The notes below the pieces were generated by a model that searched no databases, was not told the origin of the DNA, and saw nothing but the letters and a program-made list of their open reading frames with translations. Positions 1-5,807 of a DNA stretch of 11,073 nucleotides are shown here, in pieces. This DNA comes from UBA5078 sp964538025. Its GTDB lineage: Bacteria > Pseudomonadota > Gammaproteobacteria > Pseudomonadales > Pseudohongiellaceae. The position numbers and the translations under genes were made by a program. The stretch spans positions 1 through 11,073 of the forward strand of contig CAZICZ010000016.1 in assembly GCA_964538025.1 (NCBI GenBank), written 5' to 3'. The first letter of the stretch is position 1; every line of letters begins with the position of its first letter.

Positions 1-322
1 GGAAACCCCGATCGGCGATGACGAAGATTCGCATCTGGGGGATTTCATCGAGGACTCCACCGTGGACTCCCCGGTGGACAGCTCCATCGACGAGGGCCTG
101 CGCGAAGCCACCAAGGACGTCCTGTCAAGCCTGACCGCCCGCGAGGCAAAGGTGTTGAGAATGCGTTTCGGCATCGACATGAACACGGACCACACGCTGG
201 AAGAAGTCGGCAAGCAGTTCGACGTGACACGCGAGCGCATCCGTCAGATCGAAGCCAAGGCCTTGCGCAAACTACGTCATCCGACGCGTTCTGACCACCT
301 GCGCAGCTTCCTGGACGATTAA
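1..322 (+). CDS. rpoD: RNA polymerase sigma-70 factor RpoD, C-terminal end (5' truncated by window)
   Basis: This is the last 106 residues of the primary (housekeeping) sigma factor, which directs core RNA polymerase to -10/-35 promoters. The frame is open from base 2 to the TAA at 320-322. The visible part starts in the ETPIGDDEDSHLGDFIED segment leading out of region 3 and runs through all of region 4: LTAREAKVLRMRFGID, then the helix-turn-helix that contacts the -35 element (TLEEVGKQFDVTRERIRQIE), then ALRKLRHPTRS and the terminal LRSFLDD. From family knowledge, the match to gammaproteobacterial RpoD is nearly residue for residue, so the identification is secure. There is no sign of truncation at the C-terminus. 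An intrinsic terminator follows 27 bases after the stop, so rpoD is the last gene of its transcription unit. Confidence 0.98.
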   Translation, partial: ETPIGDDEDSHLGDFIEDSTVDSPVDSSIDEGLREATKDVLSSLTAREAKVLRMRFGIDMNTDHTLEEVGKQFDVTRERIRQIEAKALRKLRHPTRSDHLRSFLDD

Positions 323-348
323 TCGTTCAGCGGTCTCTGCCCTCAAAA

Positions 349-378
349 GAACCGGAACGTTTGTTCCGGTTTTTTTTT
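349..378 (+). terminator. Intrinsic terminator of rpoD
   Basis: A 9-bp perfect stem (AACCGGAAC at 350-358 pairing with GTTCCGGTT at 363-371) closes a GTTT loop and runs straight into a T tract ending at 378. It lies 27 bases after the rpoD stop codon and has the usual shape of a Rho-independent terminator. It separates rpoD from the YHYH gene, which therefore needs its own promoter in 379-472; I could not pick a convincing -35/-10 pair there. Confidence 0.93.
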
Positions 379-472
379 GCGTTGCCGAAAAAGGAATAGT
401 GCCCCGCCCGGTAAACAGGGAGGCGTGGACTGCGTTAGTCTAGGAACGTTCCCCGCCATCAAGGACTCTGCT

Positions 473-1612
473 ATGCGCCACTTTCCCCTGCTGACTTTGC
501 TGACTCTGCTGCTTCTGGGCCCTCTGGCCAAAGCCGATACCCTCAGCGACGCCATCGCGCTGTACACCTGGGCCGAGCAGCGGCACCCCGAGTATTTCAG
601 TCCGCCCTCGCAGGGCGTCACGGAGGTTGAAGGGTATCTGGTGCGCTATTACAGCAAGACCGACAGCTATATTGGCGTCATCGGGCAGAATGTCTATGTG
701 CTCGGCGCCGCCTTTGGCCCCGGCATTGTGCATGCCGGTCTCGTCAGCGATTTTATTGCCCCCAAATCCGCCGCCACCGTGTCTCTCACCGATGCGCTGC
801 TCGCAAACCGCGCGGCCAGTTGCAGTGAATACGCCGGGCAGTACACGTCTTCCAGCACCGATGTTTCGCGCAGCCTCACGTTTTCCGGCAGCCTCGCGAT
901 TCAGGTGGCAAACGGTCTTTGTACCTTCAGTTCCAATAACATTCCCAACCATGCCATGGGAGAGGGCGGACACTTCGCCACGCCGGTGGCGGCGGTGTCC
1001 CATACCTACACAATGCCCGCGGTGCCCACCCGTGCCGCCACGCCCACCGCGCTGACTCTGGAATGGGACAATGCGGTGATGCTCAACGGCGTGAAGGTCG
1101 ATATCTGGGCGGCTGCGTGCTATGGCGTGGGCGATGGCAAGATTGGCTGCAACAATCCCTCGCAGCCCTGGCGCTACGATCCCATGTCGCCCCTGAACAG
1201 CTTCGGGACGGATACCCACAACGCGCACACGCAGCCCAATGGCGCCTATCACTACCACGGCAATCCCAGGGCGCTGTTTGCCGACAGCACGACGAGCGCG
1301 TCCCCCGTCATCGGGTTTGCCGCCGACGGCTTTCCCCTTTTCGGCCCCTATTTTGATGATCAGGGCACCGTGCGCAAGGCGACAAGCAGCTACCGGCTCA
1401 AGGCCGGTGCAAGGCCCAGCGGCGCCGGCAATCCGGGCGGCCAGTACGACGGGACGTATCGGGATGATTATGAATATGTGGCGGGCAGCGGGGATCTGGA
1501 TGCCTGCAACGGCATGACCGTCAACGGCATTTACGGGTACTACGTGACGGACGCCTTTCCCTATCTGATGGCCTGTTTCAGCGGCACGCCGAACAGTTCC
1601 TTCCACAAATAG
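473..1612 (+). CDS. Secreted YHYH-domain protein
   Basis: The product is 379 residues. I chose the ATG at 473 because it follows AAGGA (461-465) at normal spacing and opens a clear Sec signal peptide (MRHFPLLTLLTLLLLGPLAKA, likely cut after A21); the frame is open further upstream but shows no signal there. Residues about 24-96 form a small domain with LYTWAEQRHPEYF, GYLVRYY, YIGV and VYVLG, a pattern I recognise from exported proteobacterial proteins of unknown role. Residues about 115-370 form the YHYH domain: LEWDNAVMLNGVKVDIWAAA, the eponymous YHYH at 259-262 inside a histidine-rich stretch (H249, H252, H260, H262), then GFAADGFPLFGPYFDD and the late LDACNGMTVNGIYGYYVTD. Six cysteines (117, 150, 216, 226, 345, 368) could form disulfides after export. 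The YHYH family has no established biochemical function that I know of; metal binding by the histidines is inference. The gene stands alone and converges on the M20 peptidase gene with a 6-base gap. Confidence 0.9.
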   Translation: MRHFPLLTLLTLLLLGPLAKADTLSDAIALYTWAEQRHPEYFSPPSQGVTEVEGYLVRYYSKTDSYIGVIGQNVYVLGAAFGPGIVHAGLVSDFIAPKSAATVSLTDALLANRAASCSEYAGQYTSSSTDVSRSLTFSGSLAIQVANGLCTFSSNNIPNHAMGEGGHFATPVAAVSHTYTMPAVPTRAATPTALTLEWDNAVMLNGVKVDIWAAACYGVGDGKIGCNNPSQPWRYDPMSPLNSFGTDTHNAHTQPNGAYHYHGNPRALFADSTTSASPVIGFAADGFPLFGPYFDDQGTVRKATSSYRLKAGARPSGAGNPGGQYDGTYRDDYEYVAGSGDLDACNGMTVNGIYGYYVTDAFPYLMACFSGTPNSSFHK

Positions 1613-1618
1613 GGTGGA

Positions 1619-2959
1619 CTAGCGGCGCTGCATCAGCGGCGGGGTCAGATCATCGATACCGACCAGTCCCAGCATCAACAGGAAGGTGAGTTGAGGGCCA
1701 AGATGGGAGTCCTGCGGGTCGTACCACTCCTGCGGGGAATGCTCGCCGCCGCTGCGCCCACCGCCGCCGATGGTGATGGCGGGGATGCCCAGGGACATGG
1801 GGATATTGGAATCGGTGCTCGAGGTCCGCAGCTCCTCCAACGGCGCCCCCACGGCGCGGTAGGCCAGGGAGGCGACTTGTGTCAGAGGGTCGCTTGCCTG
1901 TGTGCTGCCCACCGGGCGGTCCCCGATCAGTCTGAAGGTGACGGTGATCTCGCCGTTGTTCCAGCGCGCATTCTCCTCTTCCACCGCCTGCTGGGTAACC
2001 TCCTTCACACGGGCCTCCAGCCTTGCCAGTTCGGCCGCGTCGTTGGAGCGCATGTCCAGCTCGAACATCGCATCCGCCGCAATGGAGTTGACCGAGGTCC
2101 CGCCCGAGACGGTGCCCACCGTGAAGGTGGTTTTGGGCTGCTCGGGCACCTGCAGATCGCCGATCTTGGTGATGGCACGGCCCATCGCATGGATGGCGCT
2201 GACCAGACCGAAAGCGCTGAAAGAATGCCCGCCGGGCCCGGTGAACTCGACGGCGAAGCGGCGGCTGCCCGTCGCCCCGGTGGTGATGCGGGTGAGCCCG
2301 GAACCATCGATGGAGACAAAGCCGTCGATGTCCGGGTGGTCGCGGAACACGGCTTTGATGCCCCGCAGGTCGCCCGGGCCTTCCTCGCCCACATTGCCTA
2401 CAAACAGGATGTCGCCGACCGTGGCGATGCCGCTGCGGTTGAGCGCGTCGATCACGCTGAGCAGCACGGTGAGCCCTCGGCCATCGTCGCTGATGCCCGG
2501 CGCGTAATAGCGCCCGTCACGCTGCTGCACCCTCACATCGGTGTCCAGCGGAAACACGGTATCCAGATGCGCGGCAATCACAAACAGCGGGCCGTCTCCG
2601 CTGCCCTTGCGCAGGCCCAGCACATTGCCCTCGGCATCGATGGTGGCATCGCTCAGGCCCCGTGCCTGCATTTGTTGAAGGTAGTAGTGCGCACGCGTCT
2701 GCTCCTGAAAGGGAGGGGCGGGGATTTCCGTCAGCCGCACCTGCTCGGCCAGCGTTTCCGCCTCCCGCTCCTGCAGGAATCGCAGGGCGGCGCCCACGCG
2801 GGAATCGTCCTGCACACGTGCAAAGCTGCGCGCAATCTCCGGGCTGACTGTCACGGCCGTAGCCGAGGTCTGTGCGTGCAGGGGGGAACAGATCGCCGCC
2901 AGGGCGACGCCACTCAGGGCGACAAAACGCAGAACATGGGCGCGGGCAAGAGAAAACAT
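1619..2959 (-). CDS. Secreted M20 family zinc metallopeptidase
   Basis: The product is 446 residues, a normal length for M20 (PepT/CPG2-like) hydrolases, which cleave peptides or acyl-amino acids using a two-zinc site. A Sec signal peptide (residues 1-29, ending SPLHA) places it in the periplasm or outside the cell. The expected metal and catalytic residues are visible: H131 and D133 in HLDTVF; D158/D159 in GISDDGRG; E192-E193 in GNVGEEGPGD; D218 in SIDGSG; and H407 in GGEHSPQEWYD. The lid/dimerisation domain lies at about 226-340 (FTGPGGHSF; GTVSGGTSVNSIA). The start at 2959 is fixed by a strong Shine-Dalgarno AGGAGGT (2971-2965). It lies 24 bases downstream of the lipoprotein gene on the same strand, so the two are very likely cotranscribed. 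Substrate cannot be told from the sequence; tripeptidase, carboxypeptidase or aminoacylase activity are all possible. Confidence 0.93.
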   Translation of the reverse strand: MFSLARAHVLRFVALSGVALAAICSPLHAQTSATAVTVSPEIARSFARVQDDSRVGAALRFLQEREAETLAEQVRLTEIPAPPFQEQTRAHYYLQQMQARGLSDATIDAEGNVLGLRKGSGDGPLFVIAAHLDTVFPLDTDVRVQQRDGRYYAPGISDDGRGLTVLLSVIDALNRSGIATVGDILFVGNVGEEGPGDLRGIKAVFRDHPDIDGFVSIDGSGLTRITTGATGSRRFAVEFTGPGGHSFSAFGLVSAIHAMGRAITKIGDLQVPEQPKTTFTVGTVSGGTSVNSIAADAMFELDMRSNDAAELARLEARVKEVTQQAVEEENARWNNGEITVTFRLIGDRPVGSTQASDPLTQVASLAYRAVGAPLEELRTSSTDSNIPMSLGIPAITIGGGGRSGGEHSPQEWYDPQDSHLGPQLTFLLMLGLVGIDDLTPPLMQRR

Positions 2960-2964
2960 CGGAG

Positions 2965-2971
2965 ACCTCCT
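2965..2971 (-). promoter_or_regulatory. Strong ribosome binding site of the M20 peptidase gene
   Basis: Read on the minus strand this is AGGAGGT, five bases before the ATG at 2959. It is a near-perfect anti-16S complement lying in the 24-base gap between the lipoprotein stop and the peptidase start. It fixes the peptidase start and suggests efficient independent initiation on the shared mRNA. Confidence 0.8.
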
Positions 2972-2983
2972 GAGGGCAAAAGT

Positions 2984-3256
2984 TTAAAGAGGCGACCCGG
3001 CACTGCGAATGCGGTCGATCTCATCGGAGGCATCGCGCGCCAGACGCTCGCGCTGATTCACCGTCATGCAGATGAACTGCGGCAGGTTGGAGCCCACCAC
3101 CCGCTCGCGGTCACACACCAGCTTTTCTCCCTCGGAGGTCACCGTGGCATTGTAGCGATCGACATCCGCCTGCGAGCGAATGGGACGGTTGGTCTGGGAG
3201 ACGGGCACGCAGGCCGTCGTGAGAGAAATCAGGAACAATGCACACTGCCACTTCAT
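2984..3256 (-). CDS. Small putative lipoprotein with a conserved-looking Cys pair
   Basis: The product is 90 residues from the ATG at 3256, preceded by AGGTG (3271-3267) at nine bases. An in-frame GTG at 3268 would add four residues but has a weaker ribosome site. The N-terminus MKWQCALFLISLTTAC looks like a lipoprotein signal with LTTAC as lipobox (modified cysteine about residue 16); the lipobox is not perfect because the leucine is one position early. The mature part is hydrophilic and has a pattern seen in small exported hypothetical proteins of proteobacteria: KLVCDRERVVGSNLPQFIC, with two cysteines 15 residues apart, then TVNQRERLARDASDEIDRIR, which should be helical. No function is known to me. 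It is the first gene of a likely two-gene unit with the M20 peptidase and diverges from the DUF5916 gene. Confidence 0.75.
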   Translation of the reverse strand: MKWQCALFLISLTTACVPVSQTNRPIRSQADVDRYNATVTSEGEKLVCDRERVVGSNLPQFICMTVNQRERLARDASDEIDRIRSAGSPL

Positions 3257-3309
3257 CTTGCCGTTCACCTCGACAGGGGGCGCCCGGCGGCGCCGGACAG
3301 TCGAGGGCT

Positions 3310-3340
3310 AATGTACACGAAGGCGGCGTGCTTGTGACAA
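3310..3340 (-). promoter_or_regulatory. Candidate sigma-70 promoter for the lipoprotein-peptidase operon
   Basis: On the minus strand, TTGTCA (3340-3335, five of six matches to -35) is followed after 19 bases by TACATT (3315-3310, four of six to -10). Transcription would begin near 3303, about 45 bases before the lipoprotein start. The spacer is longer than ideal, so this is a candidate only. Confidence 0.35.
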
Positions 3341-3389
3341 TTCCTCACGATTTCCCCGGACAAAAAGGGAAGCCTGTGCCCTGAATTCA

Positions 3390-3398
3390 TGGTATTTT
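3390..3398 (+). promoter_or_regulatory. Candidate extended -10 for the DUF5916 gene
   Basis: TGGTATTTT fits an extended -10 element (TG, one base, TATTTT) 65 bases before the DUF5916 ATG. No recognisable -35 hexamer sits 15-19 bases upstream, as can happen with extended -10 promoters. Weak support; position is the main argument. Confidence 0.25.
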
Positions 3399-3462
3399 GC
3401 GCCGCGACCTCGGCGGTCGCCCTTCGATCTCAAAGAATGACAAAGCAAAGACGGAGTACTCC

Positions 3463-5742
3463 ATGCAGTTACGCAGATTTTCCACGGCGCTCACGGCCCT
3501 GCTGTTCAGCCTTGTGCTGCCGACCCTCGCCAATGCTCAGGCCCCCGCGGCGGCCAGCATTTCCATTCCACAACTGAGCGAGGAGCCCAGCCTGGCAGAC
3601 TTCGCCGGCATGACACCGGCTACGGCACTGGCACGCCAGATGACCAAAATCGACGGCTTTGTGCAGCGCGAGCCCATCGACGGCGCGCCTGCCACGCAGC
3701 GGACAGAGGTGTATCTGGGCTATGACCAGGAGCAGCTGTACGCCGTGTTTCTGGCGTTTGATACGGACCCGTCCCAGATCCGCGCCAACCTGGCCTCACG
3801 CGAGAACATCGGCGGCGATGACAGCGTCGAGCTGACCATCGATACCTTCAATGACCAGCGCACCGCCTACACCTTCCGCGTCACCCCGCTCGGCATGCAG
3901 TGGGATGCGCGCTGGACGGAAGGCTTCTCCAACCGTGCCGGGTTCGACACCACCTGGGAGGCGGTGTGGGACAGCGACGGCGAAGTGACGGACAAGGGCT
4001 ATATGGTGAGCATCGCCGTTCCCCTGCGCGGCCTGCGCTTCCCCGCAGAATCCGAGCAGCTGTGGCGCGTGCAGGTGGGCCGGCAGATTCCCCGCCTGAG
4101 TGAAGACAGTTTCTGGCCGCCCTACTCCATCGCGGTCGATGGCCGCCTGAACCAGACGGCGCTGATGAGCGGCATCCGCAACGTCTCCCCCGGCAACAAC
4201 ACGCAGATCACCCCTTACATGTTCGCGCGCAATGTCGATGCGCTGAACCGCGCCGCCGTGGGGGGCCCCAAGTTCCAGACGGACTCCGAATACGACATGG
4301 GCGTGGACGCCAAATTCGTCATCAACGATGCCTGGGTGCTGGACCTGACACTGAACCCCGATTTCTCCCAAGTGGAGTCCGACGAACCCCAGGTCACAGT
4401 GAACGAGCGCTTTGAAGTGCAATACCCCGAGCGCCGTCCCTTCTTCGTGGAGAACGCCGACTTCTTTGCCACCGACTCCATCCTGCTGTTTACGCGCCGC
4501 ATCGTGGACCCGGAAGCGGGCCTGCGCTTTACCGGCCGCAGCGGCCCCTGGGGCGTGGGCACCATGCTCATGAACGACGAAGCGCCGGGCCTGAACCGTG
4601 CCGCGGGCGATCCGCTCAATGGCGAGAAGGCCAACATCGGCGTGCTGCGGGTATTCCGCGACATCGCCGGACAGGACCGCGTGGGCTTTACGCTGACGGA
4701 CCGCGAACTGCTGGACGGGTATAACCGCGTCGGCAGCGTGGACGGCAAGTTCCGCATCAACCAGAACTGGGTGACCAACCTCGAGTACATCAGCACCGAG
4801 ACAGAGCCCACCCTGGGCGGGCGCACCATCGACGGCGCGCAGCGCAATATCCGCATCGACCGCGTGGGACGCACCTACAACACCCACTTCCACTTCGTGG
4901 ACACCGATGCCGATTTCCGCACCCAGCTGGGCTTCCAGAACCGCTTCTTCAAGTCCGACATCTCCGGCATTCACTGGCGCAACAGCCTCAGCTACTTCCC
5001 CGAGAATTCGGCACTGACGAGCTGGAGCCCCGCGTTGATGTCGGTGTACCAGGACGACAAGGACGGCGTGAAGGTGTATGCCGAGCTCTCGCCCTCCATC
5101 ACCTGGAACTTCCCGACCAGCCGCATCACCGTGGGCATGTCGGACTTTACCGAAGTGCTGCGTCCGCAGGATTTCCGCGGCCTGACCCGCACCACGCCGT
5201 ATGACTACGGCCACGTGAATGCCAACTACCGCAACTCCATGCTCAGCAGCCTGACGGTGGATGTCAGCTACCGCCGCGGGGACGCGCTGAACCTCGTGCC
5301 ACGCGCCGGATTCCTGCCCTACGTGGCCGACACCAACCGCATGGACCTGAGCGTGCTGTTCCGCCCCATCGAGCGCCTGCGCATCGACAACTCCTTCGTG
5401 CGCACCGAGCTGGACAATGGCAAGGTCTTCTCCAACGACATCTTCCGCAGCAGCTGGAACTACCAGTTCACCCGCGAGATGTCCCTGCGTTTCATCGCGC
5501 AGTACGAAAACACCGACGCCGGCCCTAACACGCGCCTGACAGACGACAAGAACATGAACTTCGACGTCCTGCTGCGCTACGTGATCAACCCCTGGTCGGC
5601 GCTGTATTTCGGGTACAACACCAATCAGAGCAACTTCGACATCATCGAAACCGAAGGGGAGCGTGAGGTGGTCACCACCGATGACCTGCGCCGCGACGGC
5701 AGCCAGTTCTTCGTCAAGTTCTCCTACATGTTCCAGCGCTAA
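3463..5742 (+). CDS. DUF5916 family outer-membrane protein with N-terminal CBM9-like domain
   Basis: The product is 759 residues. I chose the ATG at 3463 because GGAG (3453-3456) precedes it and it opens a Sec signal peptide (MQLRRFSTALTALLFSLVLP, cut after the following TLANA, about residue 25); the 22 upstream in-frame codons look non-coding. Residues about 60-235 match the carbohydrate-binding-9-like fold that begins this family: IDGFVQREPIDGAPATQRTE, VYLGYD, LYAVFLAFDTDP, DDSVELTIDTFND and WEAVWD. Residues about 298-335 hold the hallmark DUF5916 segment (NPDFSQVESDEPQVTVNERF, then PERRPFFVENADFF). The rest, to FVKFSYMFQR, alternates polar and aromatic residues as in a transmembrane beta-barrel. 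The family is abundant in Bacteroidetes and proteobacteria and has no firmly established function; a role in binding or uptake of an external polymer or peptide is inference. Codon use is very regular (CTG, CGC, GGC, AAC), consistent with high expression. It is monocistronic, ending at a strong terminator. Confidence 0.92.
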   Translation: MQLRRFSTALTALLFSLVLPTLANAQAPAAASISIPQLSEEPSLADFAGMTPATALARQMTKIDGFVQREPIDGAPATQRTEVYLGYDQEQLYAVFLAFDTDPSQIRANLASRENIGGDDSVELTIDTFNDQRTAYTFRVTPLGMQWDARWTEGFSNRAGFDTTWEAVWDSDGEVTDKGYMVSIAVPLRGLRFPAESEQLWRVQVGRQIPRLSEDSFWPPYSIAVDGRLNQTALMSGIRNVSPGNNTQITPYMFARNVDALNRAAVGGPKFQTDSEYDMGVDAKFVINDAWVLDLTLNPDFSQVESDEPQVTVNERFEVQYPERRPFFVENADFFATDSILLFTRRIVDPEAGLRFTGRSGPWGVGTMLMNDEAPGLNRAAGDPLNGEKANIGVLRVFRDIAGQDRVGFTLTDRELLDGYNRVGSVDGKFRINQNWVTNLEYISTETEPTLGGRTIDGAQRNIRIDRVGRTYNTHFHFVDTDADFRTQLGFQNRFFKSDISGIHWRNSLSYFPENSALTSWSPALMSVYQDDKDGVKVYAELSPSITWNFPTSRITVGMSDFTEVLRPQDFRGLTRTTPYDYGHVNANYRNSMLSSLTVDVSYRRGDALNLVPRAGFLPYVADTNRMDLSVLFRPIERLRIDNSFVRTELDNGKVFSNDIFRSSWNYQFTREMSLRFIAQYENTDAGPNTRLTDDKNMNFDVLLRYVINPWSALYFGYNTNQSNFDIIETEGEREVVTTDDLRRDGSQFFVKFSYMFQR

Positions 5743-5762
5743 GCCGGACGTTTTCCCGAGAC

Positions 5763-5798
5763 AAAAAAAAGGGCCTGCAGATGCAGGCCCTTTTTTTT
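5763..5798. terminator. Symmetrical bidirectional intrinsic terminator
   Basis: Eight A (5763-5770), the stem GGGCCTGC (5771-5778), loop AGAT, the stem GCAGGCCC (5783-5790) and eight T (5791-5798) form a near-perfect inverted repeat. Either strand gives a GC-rich hairpin followed by a U tract. It sits between two convergent genes, 20 bases after the DUF5916 stop and 10 bases after the stop of the molybdopterin subunit gene, and should end transcription from both sides. Confidence 0.96.
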
Positions 5799-5807
5799 CA
5801 CTTCGCC

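Noticed and set aside
443..462. Perfect 10-base palindrome GGAACGTTCC (443-452) upstream of the YHYH gene, and GGAGTACTCC (3453-3462) just before the DUF5916 start
   Set aside because: About ten perfect 10-base palindromes are expected by chance in a window this size, and the two are not the same sequence; not enough to call operators.
440..1606. Long open frame on the minus strand opposite the YHYH gene
   Set aside because: Its translation shows no family resemblance, signal or motif and is rich in Gly/Arg/His/Val, as expected opposite a high-GC coding sequence; the + strand has a clear signal peptide and YHYH domain.
3279..3296. GGCGCC repeated in inverted orientation in the likely leader of the lipoprotein operon
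   Set aside because: Short GC-only stem with no T tract and several alternative pairings; likely base composition rather than a regulatory hairpin.
1691..3337. Open frame of 548 codons on the + strand opposite the M20 peptidase and lipoprotein genes
   Set aside because: It lies antisense to two genes with clear motifs and ribosome sites, has low-complexity composition and spans their intergenic region without any domain. It is a GC-bias artefact.
3333..3349. CRP-like inverted repeat TGTGA-N7-TCACG between the divergent lipoprotein and DUF5916 genes
   Set aside because: The CRP consensus needs a 6-base spacer and TCACA; here the spacer is seven and one arm has a mismatch. It could be a weak site but is not supported enough to annotate.
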